NCBI RefSeq assembly: GCF_014874095.1
Contig: NZ_JADBEB010000001.1
Span: 1,488,001 to 1,552,000 of the forward strand
Source of the DNA: Plantactinospora soyae
GTDB lineage: Bacteria; Actinomycetota; Actinomycetes; Mycobacteriales; Micromonosporaceae
DNA: 64,000 nt
Direction: 5' to 3'
Position numbers and translations under genes: made by a program. A model generated the notes under the pieces. It saw only the letters and a list, made by a program, of their open reading frames with translations, did no database searches and had not been told where the DNA came from. This document shows, piece by piece, positions 51,514 through 59,852 of the stretch. Position 1 is the first letter of the stretch. Each line of letters starts with the position of its first letter.

Positions 51514-51825
51514 CGCGGTCCGGTTGACGTCAGACCCCACGATGCTGGATGGATGGTGATCCTGAAGGCGATTCCCGGCTGGTGGGGGCGGCGTGGTCGA
51601 ACAGCTAGGACCGTCGATTCGACCGGTCGAGTTCGGTGACCTGACGCACCAGGCGTTGCAGTTGGCGTACCACCTGGCGGCGTCGGCTGACCGTACCGCA
51701 GCCACTCGTGCCCGGTTTCGACTGGGAGATCGACGGCACGCTCCGCGAAACCCAGTGGATGGTGCGACGTGCGGATGCGGGCTTTCGGCGGACTGCTCGG
51801 TGGAACGCTGTCCAAGGCCCGGCCG
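51514..51825. other. Intergenic region with possible gene debris
   Basis: Convergent gap of 312 bases. Short coding-like stretches appear in two plus-strand frames, VVEQLGPSIRPVEFGDLTHQ (about 51593-51700) and LVPGFDWEIDGTLRETQW (about 51703-51760), as if one gene had been frameshifted, but neither has a plausible start or end and neither is recognised. No terminator was seen. Confidence 0.4.
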
Positions 51826-53310
51826 TCACTCGCCGGTGTAGAGCCGGGCCAGGTCGACCAGGACGACATCTGCTCGCTCCGTAACGATCGCGGTGAGCCG
51901 CTCGGTGAAGCCCTCGGCACTGGCCAGCAGTAACCGGACATCTCCGGTGTCGAAGCCGGTTCGGCCCTGGAGCACCTCCCGAATCCGATGTAGCCGGTCG
52001 AGATCCGGCTCGCCGAGTCGGCGGCCCCACTTCACCTCGCCGATGGCCAGCAACGGACGCGGACCGTCGCCGATCGGTGGCTCGCCGAGCGCGACGAGGT
52101 CGAGTTCGTGTCTCGTCCGACTGACCGGGTCGGTCAGCACGCCGGAATTCGCCTCGGCGACTGGACCGCCGAAGGTCTCCGGCGCCGCGAACCGCAGCGC
52201 CCACTCCCGGACCAGTTCCTCGAAGCGGGGACCGAGAACGGCGCTGGCGTACCGGCGTTGCGAGCGGCGCCAGACGTCCGCGCCCCGACGCTGCTCCAGC
52301 GCGGTCCAGGCCGGGCGCATGACGGCCTGGTAGAACGTCACCAGCGGTTCGGTGATCCGGAAGCTGCTCCGGCCGGTGCGGAATGGATCGGGTGCCCGGA
52401 CGAGTAGGCCGACGTCTTCCAGGACCGTCAGCGGGTGTTGCAGGTCGGTGGCCTTGCGCCCGATGTAGCCGGCGATCCCGCCCCGGGTGGCGTTGCCCTC
52501 GGCCACGGCGGCCAGCACCGAGTGGTAGAGCGCGGTCTCCCGCAGGTCCGGGTCCTCCGCGAGCAGGTAGCGGGCCTCGCGGAAGAGCGGCCTGGCCGGG
52601 TTGAGGACCGCCCGCACCACCCAGTCGTCGAAGTCGGCCAGGTCTGCCGGCGCGTCGTCGGAGACGTACTCCCGGCGGTAGGCGGGCGTGCCGCCGACGA
52701 TGGCGAAGACCCTCGCCGCGAGCGCCGGGTCGGTGATCCCCCAGAACCGCGCAGCGCTGCGGAAATTGAGCGGCTGGACCGGCAACTCCAGTCCGGCCCG
52801 CCCGCGCAGCGGCGCCGATCCGGCGAGCAGGCCGCCCATGAAGGAGAGGGCCGACCCGCACAACAGGATCCGGGTACGGGACTCGGTGCGTTCGACGCGG
52901 CCGGGTGTCAGCGCGTGCTGGATCACCGAGGGCAGGTCCCGGCTGGCTCGGGCCAGGTACGGAAACTCGTCGAGTACGACAGTGGTCGGGCCGGCCCGAC
53001 CCACGGCGAGCAACGCGTCGACGGTGTGCTCCCAGTCGGGCAGGTCGACCGGCCCGGGGGCGCCGGTGTGCTGCCCGAGCGCCGCTCCGAGCCGACGCAG
53101 CGAATCTGTCGGGGTGGCCTCGGTGGCGCCGAAGTAGAACCCGCCGGTGGCCCGGGCGAGTTCGTACAGCAGCAGGGTCTTGCCCTGCCGTCGGCGCCCG
53201 GTGACGACGCCCAGGGTGGCGCCGGGACGATCGTCGGCGGCGAACCGGGCAAGATCCGCCCACTCGGCATCCCGGTCGAAGATCCCCGCTGGTTTCCGCG
53301 GCCCTGCCAC
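51826..53310 (-). CDS. AAA-type ATPase with C-terminal nuclease-like domain
   Basis: A 494-residue protein of the archaeal-type ATPase (PF01637-like) group. Walker A reads GRRRQGKTLLL and Walker B TTVVLDEFPYLAR; a Ser-rich sensor region follows (RTRILLCGSALSFMGGLLAGSAPLRGRAGLELPVQPL). A helical lid and winged-helix part (ATRGGIAGYIGRKATDLQHPLTVLEDVGLLVRA) precedes a C-terminal DUF234/endonuclease-like domain (RTRHELDLVALGE...PLLAIGEVKWGR), with the E-x-K ending seen in PD-(D/E)xK nucleases. GTG 53310 has AGGGGG upstream. Role unknown; related proteins are often single, mobile-looking genes. Confidence 0.83.
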   Translation of the reverse strand: MAGPRKPAGIFDRDAEWADLARFAADDRPGATLGVVTGRRRQGKTLLLYELARATGGFYFGATEATPTDSLRRLGAALGQHTGAPGPVDLPDWEHTVDALLAVGRAGPTTVVLDEFPYLARASRDLPSVIQHALTPGRVERTESRTRILLCGSALSFMGGLLAGSAPLRGRAGLELPVQPLNFRSAARFWGITDPALAARVFAIVGGTPAYRREYVSDDAPADLADFDDWVVRAVLNPARPLFREARYLLAEDPDLRETALYHSVLAAVAEGNATRGGIAGYIGRKATDLQHPLTVLEDVGLLVRAPDPFRTGRSSFRITEPLVTFYQAVMRPAWTALEQRRGADVWRRSQRRYASAVLGPRFEELVREWALRFAAPETFGGPVAEANSGVLTDPVSRTRHELDLVALGEPPIGDGPRPLLAIGEVKWGRRLGEPDLDRLHRIREVLQGRTGFDTGDVRLLLASAEGFTERLTAIVTERADVVLVDLARLYTGE

Positions 53311-53322
53311 CCGGCCCCCTAG

Positions 53323-53355
53323 TTAGAAGTACAGTTCTTAGAAGCCTACTTCTAA
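53323..53355. promoter_or_regulatory. AT-rich 33-bp inverted repeat upstream of the ATPase gene
   Basis: Perfect 9-bp arms TTAGAAGTA (53323-53331) and TACTTCTAA (53347-53355) enclose CAGTTCTTAGAAGCC, which itself carries an internal TTCT/AGAA symmetry. The element is 13 bases upstream of the GTG and is strikingly AT-rich for this genome. It could be an autoregulatory operator. Confidence 0.5.
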
Positions 53356-53450
53356 TTCGACCGCCGTGCGTCGGATCAGTTGAACTGGCCACCCGCCTCG
53401 GTGCGCGCCCGTCAAGCGCGGCCGGAGAACCGACTTCCGGAAGCTGCCTC

Positions 53451-54617
53451 TCAGCCGCAGATCGCGCGGTCGATCAGGCTGTTCAACGCGCCGGCGCGGG
53501 CCGCGATGGCGTCCCGGTCGATGGTGCCGGTGAACAGCGACACGGTGATCCGGCGACTGCCGTCATCGCTCACCGCGGGCTCGATGGTGTAGCCGAACCC
53601 GTTGCCACCGTGGCCCCAGTACCCGCCGCCGCAGGAGAGCGGGCGGTAGAACAGTCCGAGCCCGTCGCCGCTGCCCGACGGGTAGCCGTTGCCGTCGGGA
53701 ATCGCCACCATCTGCCGCATCTGGGCCAGCTGAGCCGGCGGCAGCAGTCTGCCCCGGATCAGCGCCGCGAAGAAGGCATTGAGATCGCCGGCCTTACTGA
53801 CCATCGAGCCGTCCGCGCCGCTGTCCAGGCCCCGGACCGCGATGGTGGTGTCCACCAGCGGCCCACCCTCGGTGAACTGCTGGTAGTTGGTGGCGTGCGG
53901 CGCCGGCAGGAACGGCCAGGTCCCAGGCGTACGGGTGTGCCGGAGGCCCAGCGGGCGGATGATCCGATCCTGGACCTCGCGCTCCCAGCCGTGGCCGGTG
54001 ACCGCCTCGATCAGCATTCCGGCGAGTACGTAGTTGGTGTTCGAGTAGGCCCAGGTGGTGTCGCTCGGCGGCTCGCTCATCGCCATCGCGACCAGTTCGC
54101 CCGGGGTGTACGTCCGCCACCGCTCCTGTCGGTACGTCTCCGGTGTGACGTAGTTCGACACCAGGTCCTGGGTGTAGTTACGCAGCCCGCTGGTGTGCTG
54201 CAACAGCTGCCGGACGGTGACCGTACGACCGTCGTTGCCGTTGCCGGCGACCACCCCGGGCAGCCACCGCTCCACCGGATCGGAGAGCGACAGCCGGCCC
54301 TCGGCCACCAGTTGCAGCACCACCACGGCGACGTACGTCTTGGTGGTGCTACCGATCCGCAGGTACGGATCGCGCGGGACCGGGCGGCGGGTGTCGAGAT
54401 CGGCGACCCCGCTGCGGGCAACCTCGACACCATGGCCGGTATCCAGCCGGGCGAAAACGCCGGTGACTCCGAGAGCGTGCAGCCTGTCCACGTCGTGTTG
54501 CAGCGGTGTGGAATTCGTGGTCGTGTTCGCGGTCGCCGGGGCAACGGCGCCCAGCAGCGCCAGCGCCAGGCTCACCGCCACGACCCGGCCAGCAATTCGA
54601 ACGGCTCGATTCGTCAT
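53451..54617 (-). CDS. Secreted serine hydrolase, beta-lactamase/DD-carboxypeptidase fold (S12)
   Basis: A 388-residue exported enzyme. The signal peptide (Arg-rich, VVAVSLALALLGAVAPATA) is followed by the class C/S12 fold: SxxK motif STTK with the catalytic Ser, YSN as YAYSNTNYVLAG, and the HxG-type HGGNGFGYTI near the C-terminus. Probably a D-Ala-D-Ala carboxypeptidase or esterase acting on the wall; true beta-lactamase activity cannot be claimed. Start ATG 54617. A single Cys near the centre and one near the end (CGGGYW; RAICG) may form a disulfide bond. Confidence 0.9.
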   Translation of the reverse strand: MTNRAVRIAGRVVAVSLALALLGAVAPATANTTTNSTPLQHDVDRLHALGVTGVFARLDTGHGVEVARSGVADLDTRRPVPRDPYLRIGSTTKTYVAVVVLQLVAEGRLSLSDPVERWLPGVVAGNGNDGRTVTVRQLLQHTSGLRNYTQDLVSNYVTPETYRQERWRTYTPGELVAMAMSEPPSDTTWAYSNTNYVLAGMLIEAVTGHGWEREVQDRIIRPLGLRHTRTPGTWPFLPAPHATNYQQFTEGGPLVDTTIAVRGLDSGADGSMVSKAGDLNAFFAALIRGRLLPPAQLAQMRQMVAIPDGNGYPSGSGDGLGLFYRPLSCGGGYWGHGGNGFGYTIEPAVSDDGSRRITVSLFTGTIDRDAIAARAGALNSLIDRAICG

Positions 54618-54785
54618 CAACCCAGGCTCCCGAACCAGCCGTGGGGAAGCACTCCTGCCAACTCGACAATCGAACCGGGGGGCTGCCGTACCCAGGGTCT
54701 TCGGGCAGCCCTGAGCCCTTCGAATCATGGCAGCGGCGCCGGGCGGGCCCTTGTCCCCCGGGACCGGTGCGGCTCCAGGCGAAAG

Positions 54786-54825
54786 TTGACGATTTCTTGT
54801 CGTCGGAGCGACAACAGGTCGTCAA
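54786..54825 (-). terminator. Two-step hairpin downstream of the cytochrome c operon
   Basis: Outer pairs TTGACGA/TCGTCAA (54786-54792 with 54819-54825) and inner TTGTCG/CGACAA (54797-54802 with 54809-54814). It lies about 80 bases past the ccsB stop on the minus strand, a likely terminator for the resA-ccdA-resB-ccsB operon. It could also act as an operator because of its symmetry. Confidence 0.5.
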
Positions 54826-54905
54826 GATCCATTCAGTCGACGTGCCCGAGAGCTACGCCGGCAGAGTGAGCTGCCGGGAGACGCCGGAGCGGTCGTTGAC
54901 CCGCC

Positions 54906-55946
54906 TCAGTCGAGGCCGCCGTACGAGTGCAGTCCCTCGAAGAAGATGTTCACGCCGTACAGGTTCATCTGCATGGTCAGGAAGCCGAGTACGGCGATCC
55001 AGGTCGCCACCGGACGCTTGACGCTCGGCGTGGCGCGGGCGTGCAGGTAACCGGCGTAGACCACCCAGGAGATGAAGGCCCAGATCTCCTTCGGGTCCCA
55101 GCCCCAGTACCGGCCCCAGGCCGCCTCGGCCCAGACCGCGCCGGCCATCACCGCGAAGGTGAAGATCGGGAACGCGAAGGCGTGCAGCCGGAAGGTCAGC
55201 CGTTCCAGGCTGGCCGCGGCCGGCACCCGGGCACCGAGGGTGTACGGGAAACTCCGCTTGCCCTGGTCGTACCCGTTCCGGATCAGGTACATCACCGCCG
55301 GTACGGCACCCAGCAGCAGGATGCCGGACGAGGTCGAGATCGTCGCCACGTGCACGACGAACCAGTACGAGTCCAGGGCCGGCACCAGTGGCACGATCGG
55401 CACGTACAGCACCAGCCCGGCGACGGCCAGCAGCAGCACCATCGCCAGCGCGACGAAGAGTCCGAGGTGCCGGAGTGCGGGACGCCGGTACAGCAGCCAC
55501 AGCCAGCCGACCACCCCGACGAGGGTGGTCGTGAGCAGGTACTCGTACATGTTGCCCCACGGCATGCGGTCGGCAGCCACGCCACGGGTGACCACCACGC
55601 CGAGATGCACGAGGGCCGCGATCACGGTCAACGCCGCCGCGATCCGCCCGGCCAGCAGCGCCCGCGTCGACTTCGGCCCGTCGACGTCGTACGTCGGCCC
55701 GTCAGCGCCAGGCGTCGACCCGCCGGCCGGCGTCACCACGTCGGTGGCGTCCAGCCCGGTCCCGACGACCGGTTCGGAACCGCCGCCCGCACCGGACCCG
55801 ACCAGCACCAACTCGCGCTCCGGCCGGACCGCCGCCCGGCCGACCACGCTCCGGGTGCCGAAGGCGTACTCGGCGGCGTGGCCGATCATCGCGAGCAGGT
55901 ACCCCAGGATCGCGACCACCAGGAGTTGGTCGGACAGCGCGGCCAT
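54906..55946 (-). CDS. ccsB: Cytochrome c biogenesis protein CcsB (ResC)
   Basis: A 346-residue membrane protein, the haem-handling partner of ResB in system II cytochrome c maturation. About eight helices; the Trp-rich WWD-type motif WGRYWGWDPKEIWAFISWVVYAGYLHAR is intact, and conserved His residues (VVHVATIS; LHARAT) flank it. An Asp/Gly-rich loop of about 50 residues follows the first helix. The ATG overlaps the ResB stop by one base. It is the last gene of the operon and is followed by a hairpin. Confidence 0.92.
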   Translation of the reverse strand: MAALSDQLLVVAILGYLLAMIGHAAEYAFGTRSVVGRAAVRPERELVLVGSGAGGGSEPVVGTGLDATDVVTPAGGSTPGADGPTYDVDGPKSTRALLAGRIAAALTVIAALVHLGVVVTRGVAADRMPWGNMYEYLLTTTLVGVVGWLWLLYRRPALRHLGLFVALAMVLLLAVAGLVLYVPIVPLVPALDSYWFVVHVATISTSSGILLLGAVPAVMYLIRNGYDQGKRSFPYTLGARVPAAASLERLTFRLHAFAFPIFTFAVMAGAVWAEAAWGRYWGWDPKEIWAFISWVVYAGYLHARATPSVKRPVATWIAVLGFLTMQMNLYGVNIFFEGLHSYGGLD

Positions 55947-57595
55947 CAGTCGGTCCCCTTCCCCGTCGCCGCATCGGGTCGCGCCCCGCCGGGACGCGTC
56001 GCGGCGACGAGTTTGTCGAACTCGTCGGAGAATCCCGAGTATTCGGCGCGCGGTAGCCCGCCCACCTCCACCAAACTACTACGATCTGTCGTTGACTTCC
56101 CGGCCGGTGCCGGAACAAGCCGGAACCAGACCCGGCGCCGCCGGCCGAACAGGGACAGCATCAGGCCGACGAGCAGCAGCCCGGAGCTGATCAGCACGAT
56201 CCGCTCGCCGGGGTCGGACCGGACCGAGAGGGTGATGTACGGCCGGGTGCCGAGGAACTCGACCGTCGTACCGTCGTCGAGCGTCCACTTCTCGCCGAGC
56301 CGCAACAGCTTGCCATCGCCGAGCCGGGTGAGCTTCCCGTTGTCGACCTGACGCTGGTCGAGCCGGTAGATCGAGCCCGGGATCCCGGCGTCCATCCCGA
56401 GGTTCCCCCGGTACGCGAACAGCATCACCGCCGGAGACCGCTCGGCCGGGTACACCGACCGGGCATAGGGTGGCGCGTCCGGAGCGGTCGGAAAGTAGAG
56501 GCCCTCGAAGGCGACCTGTAGGTCGGGGCTGCGCGCACCGGTCGCCGGATCGAGGTTGACGTCCGGGAAGGCCGCCACTCCCTCGCTGGTCAGGTTGCCG
56601 TCGAGGGTGAGGAACGCCTCGTCACTGAGCTGCGCCTTACCCGACCGGTCGGTGTAGCGCAGGATCGGCGCGTAGCCGTGCCCGAGCAGGTAGACGCTGA
56701 GGCCGTCCAGCCGCAGCGGGTCGTTGACCGAGAAGTTCGCCCGGTACGGCGCCCGGTCGCCCTCCTCCACCGTCGCCTCGGCCCGGAACGACGCCGGCTG
56801 CCCGGTCGGCAGGAACCGGGCCTTGAAGTCGGTCAACTCCAGGCAGAACGGCGGCAGGTCGCTTCCGTCGATCCGGTGCCCGAGCCGGGACTCGCTGTAC
56901 TGCTGGAGGCTGTTGCAGAACGCGTTCTCCTCGCCGGCGACGAGCAGCCGGTTGCCGTGCCAGCCGTACCAGGAGCCGAGCCCGATGCCGACCAGCACGC
57001 CGATCAGCGAGAAGTGGAACAGCAGGTTCCCGGTCTCCTTGAGAAGGCCCTTCTCGGCCGACACGGCGTTGTCGCGCACCGCCACCCGCCAGCGCCGCTT
57101 GCGGAGCATCGCCACGACCGCCGTCAGGTCGTCCCCGTCGTAGTCGAGTACGACGTGCTTCGGCAGCCGGTCCAGCCGCTTCGGCGCCGCCGGAGGTGCG
57201 GTGCGCAGCGCGCGTACGTGGTCGCGCAGCCGGGGCACGATGCAGCCGACCAGCGAGGTGAACAGGAGTACGTAGATCGCCGAGAACCACGGCGAGGCGT
57301 ACACGTCGAAGCCGCCGATCCGGTCCAGCACCGGGAACAGGTCGGGATGTTCGGCCTGGAAGGCGTTGACGTTCTCGATGTTGATGTTGCGCTGCGGCAG
57401 CAGCGATCCCGGAATCGCGGCGACGGCGAGCAGGAAGAGCAGGATCAGCGCGGTACGCATGCTGGTGAGCTGCCGCCACGAGTTACGGAGCAGCGCCAGC
57501 GGTGCGGGAATACGGCGTACCCGTGGCGGGGCCGACGCGGGCTCCGTCGGCTTCTCGACCGGGGTGGTCTCGGTCTGCCCGTCCACGGCCGGCAT
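55946..57595 (-). CDS. resB: Cytochrome c biogenesis protein ResB
   Basis: A 549-residue membrane protein that works with CcsB to deliver haem to apocytochromes. The N-terminal helices (LRNSWRQLTSMRTALILLFLLAVAAIPGSLLPQRNINIENV and ASPWFSAIYVLLFTSLVGCIVPRLRDH) are the most conserved part. A third helix (LLFHFSLIGVLVGIGLGSWYGWHGNRLLV) precedes a long extracytoplasmic domain, and a fourth helix with a basic tail closes it (IVLISSGLLLVGLMLSLFGRRRRVWFRL). Start ATG 57595 overlaps the CcdA stop by one base. Confidence 0.92.
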   Translation of the reverse strand: MPAVDGQTETTPVEKPTEPASAPPRVRRIPAPLALLRNSWRQLTSMRTALILLFLLAVAAIPGSLLPQRNINIENVNAFQAEHPDLFPVLDRIGGFDVYASPWFSAIYVLLFTSLVGCIVPRLRDHVRALRTAPPAAPKRLDRLPKHVVLDYDGDDLTAVVAMLRKRRWRVAVRDNAVSAEKGLLKETGNLLFHFSLIGVLVGIGLGSWYGWHGNRLLVAGEENAFCNSLQQYSESRLGHRIDGSDLPPFCLELTDFKARFLPTGQPASFRAEATVEEGDRAPYRANFSVNDPLRLDGLSVYLLGHGYAPILRYTDRSGKAQLSDEAFLTLDGNLTSEGVAAFPDVNLDPATGARSPDLQVAFEGLYFPTAPDAPPYARSVYPAERSPAVMLFAYRGNLGMDAGIPGSIYRLDQRQVDNGKLTRLGDGKLLRLGEKWTLDDGTTVEFLGTRPYITLSVRSDPGERIVLISSGLLLVGLMLSLFGRRRRVWFRLVPAPAGKSTTDRSSLVEVGGLPRAEYSGFSDEFDKLVAATRPGGARPDAATGKGTD

Positions 57596-58536
57596 CAGAT
57601 GCCCACCTCGCCGGCTCCGAACGTGCTCTGCAACCAGATGACGAGGTCCTGCCAGCCGCCGGTGACCAGGGCCAGTCCGATGACGATGAGAAGTGCGCCA
57701 CCGACCCGGGTCACCCAACGGCTGTTGCGGCGGATCGCCCGGAACAGCCCGAGCAGCCGGTGGAAGCCGAGCCCGAAGACGATGAACGGCAACCCCAGCC
57801 CGAGGCAGTACGCGACGGCCAGTACGGCGGCCCGATCGGCCTGTCCGCTGGCCGTACCCATTCCGACGACGGCGCTGAGGGTCGGGCCGACGCAGGGAAT
57901 CCAGGAGAGTGCGAAGACCGCGCCGAAGACCGGCGCGCCGAGCAGCCCGGCCGCCGGCAGCCGCTGGATCCGGACCTCGCGCTGCATGCCGGGGATCCAG
58001 CCGAGGTAGGAGAGGCCGAACACGATGATCACGATGCCGATCGCGATCTCCAACGGCCGCTTCTGCGCGAACAGCGCCTGGCCGACGGCGGTGACCAGGA
58101 CGGCGGTCAGGGTGAAGACGACGGTGAAGCCGGCGATGAAGAGCAGCGTGCCGGCGAGCACCCGGCCGCGTACCGCCCCCGCCGTCCGGGTCGGCCGGGT
58201 GGCCACCGCCACCCCGCCACCGACGCCCGCCGACACGGCGCTACCTGCGCCCGCTGGTGCGGGGCCACCTGCGACCGTCGGCGCGGCACTTTCGGGAGCC
58301 AGTCCGCCGGGACCGTCGCCCGCCCGCCCCGGTTCCGGGTCGGCCCGGCGCTGCTCCTGATCGGCCCGGCGCTGCTCCAGGTCGCTGCCGGCCAGCCCGG
58401 TGACGTACGACAGGTAGCCGGGCACAAGTGGCAGCACGCACGGGGACAGGAAACTCACCAGGCCGGCGAGCGCCGCCGCGCCGATGGCCAGCCAGAGCGG
58501 CCCGCTCTCGGCGAGGTCGGCGAAGGTCTGGCCCAT
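57595..58536 (-). CDS. ccdA: Thiol-disulfide transporter CcdA
   Basis: A 313-residue six-helix protein that moves reducing power across the membrane to ResA. The two redox Cys are in LSPCVLPLVPGYL (helix 1) and SWIPCVGPTLSAVVGMG (helix 4). An inserted loop of about 60 low-complexity residues (residues 48-110, Arg/Glu- then Ala/Gly/Pro-rich) lies between helices one and two; this is longer than in most homologues. The start overlaps the ResA stop by one base (TGATG). Confidence 0.92.
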   Translation of the reverse strand: MGQTFADLAESGPLWLAIGAAALAGLVSFLSPCVLPLVPGYLSYVTGLAGSDLEQRRADQEQRRADPEPGRAGDGPGGLAPESAAPTVAGGPAPAGAGSAVSAGVGGGVAVATRPTRTAGAVRGRVLAGTLLFIAGFTVVFTLTAVLVTAVGQALFAQKRPLEIAIGIVIIVFGLSYLGWIPGMQREVRIQRLPAAGLLGAPVFGAVFALSWIPCVGPTLSAVVGMGTASGQADRAAVLAVAYCLGLGLPFIVFGLGFHRLLGLFRAIRRNSRWVTRVGGALLIVIGLALVTGGWQDLVIWLQSTFGAGEVGI

Positions 58537-59129
58537 CAGTTCGGCCCGCCGCCCGGGGCGGCCTGTTCCGCCGCCACCCGGGTGAGGATCGGCTCCAGCG
58601 TCTCCCGGGTGACCGCGGTCCTGATCACCACCGCGATCCGGCCCTCCCGGTCCAGTACGACGGTGGCCGGGATGGAGTTCGGCGGAATGTCGAAGGCGAG
58701 CGCCAACCGGCTCGGCGGGTCGAAGAGGCTCGGGTACGTCACCTTGAAGGCTTCCTCGAACGCCCTGGCCTTGTCCCGCCCGTCCTGGATGTTGATGCCG
58801 ATGAAGCGGACGCCACGCTCCCGGGTCGCCTGGTAGGTCGCCTCCAGGTCGTCGGCCTCGGCCCGGCACGGCGCACACCAGGAGCCCCAGAAGTTGATCA
58901 CCGCGACCTGGCCACGATCCTGCGCCAGGTCGTAGTTCCCGCCGGAGAGCAGTTCACCGGTGACCTTCGGCGCCTGCGGGCGATGCTCCGGGGCGCACTC
59001 GATCACGCCGCCCTTCGTCGTGCAGTCGTCCTTCCAGTCGTCCTCGCCCGAGCAGCCGACCAGGGCCAGGGCCAGGGCCGCGGCGACCGCGAGCAGGGCA
59101 CCGAGCCGGGCTCGTCGGGGACGCCTCAT
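58536..59129 (-). CDS. resA: Thiol-disulfide oxidoreductase ResA, lipoprotein
   Basis: A 197-residue exported thioredoxin-fold protein that reduces apocytochrome c. It has a Tat/Sec-style basic start, a hydrophobic core and a lipobox (LALVGC, Cys26). The active site is WCAPC (Cys85, Cys88) in VINFWGSWCAPCRAEADDLEATY. GINIQDG, the cis-Pro segment NSIPATVVLDREGRI and the C-terminal helix complete the fold. Two extra Cys (CTTKGGVIEC) near residues 36-45 may form a structural disulfide. ATG 59129 lies 2 bases past the phosphatase stop; it is likely part of that transcript. Confidence 0.92.
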   Translation of the reverse strand: MRRPRRARLGALLAVAAALALALVGCSGEDDWKDDCTTKGGVIECAPEHRPQAPKVTGELLSGGNYDLAQDRGQVAVINFWGSWCAPCRAEADDLEATYQATRERGVRFIGINIQDGRDKARAFEEAFKVTYPSLFDPPSRLALAFDIPPNSIPATVVLDREGRIAVVIRTAVTRETLEPILTRVAAEQAAPGGGPN

Positions 59130-59130
59130 C

Positions 59131-59778
59131 TCATGCCCCCTTGGCCGTCCGGGCGGTCGGCGACATGGCGACCAGGTGCGCCGCCGGCTCGGTGTAGCCG
59201 ATCCCGACGATCTTGGCACCGTCGAAGTGGAACGAGGTCAGGCTGGCCAGGCCGCACTGCCGCTTACGCGGGTCGTGCCAGAGCCGCTTGTGTTCGACGT
59301 ACCGCCGGAGGGTCCAGATCGGAAGCTGGTGCGAGACACAGATCGCCTCCCGCCCCTCGGCCGCCACCCGGGCCGCGTGCACCGCCGCGAACATCCGCTC
59401 GGCGATCGCCGTGTACGCCTCACCCCAGGACGGGGTGACCGGATCGCGCAGCACCCACCAGTTGCGGGGATCCCGGAACGAGCCGTCGCCGGGCGACACC
59501 CGCTTGCCCTCGAACCAGTTGGCGCTCTCGATCAGCCGCTCGTCGACCCCGACCGGCAGCCCGAACTGCGCGGCGATCGGATCCGCCGTCTGCTGGGCCC
59601 GCTCCAGTGGGCTGGCCACCACGTGCACGATGTTCCGGTCGGCGAGCGCCTGCGCCGCCGCCTTCGCCATCTGCACGCCCAGCTCGGAGAGCCGGTAGCC
59701 GGGCAGCCGGCCGTAGAGAATCTTCTCCGGGTTGTACACCTCACCGTGCCGCAGCACGTGCACGACCGTCGTGCTCAT
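59131..59778 (-). CDS. Histidine phosphatase family protein
   Basis: A 215-residue phosphoglycerate-mutase-like phosphatase. The RHG signature is at residues 10-12 (VLRHGEVYNPEKILYGRLPG), the second catalytic His is in VCVSHQLPIW, and ASPLERAQQTA gives the Arg and Glu of the active site. The gene lies between hemL and the resA-ccdA-resB-ccsB operon, a neighbourhood conserved in many actinobacteria; its substrate is unknown. The start ATG 59778 follows CACGAC with no clear ribosome site. Confidence 0.88.
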   Translation of the reverse strand: MSTTVVHVLRHGEVYNPEKILYGRLPGYRLSELGVQMAKAAAQALADRNIVHVVASPLERAQQTADPIAAQFGLPVGVDERLIESANWFEGKRVSPGDGSFRDPRNWWVLRDPVTPSWGEAYTAIAERMFAAVHAARVAAEGREAICVSHQLPIWTLRRYVEHKRLWHDPRKRQCGLASLTSFHFDGAKIVGIGYTEPAAHLVAMSPTARTAKGA

Positions 59779-59852
59779 GACCGCGCTCCGCTTCGCTTCG
59801 CGCCGCCCTGAGCATCCACACTGAGCTGCCCGGTTCGCTCGCTCACCACCAA

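Noticed and set aside
53451-54617. Antibiotic-resistance beta-lactamase
   Set aside because: The S12 fold is shared with wall carboxypeptidases and esterases; no feature specific to resistance enzymes is seen.
54786-54825. Regulatory operator rather than terminator
   Set aside because: The symmetric hairpin could bind a protein, but its place after the ccsB stop fits a terminator better.
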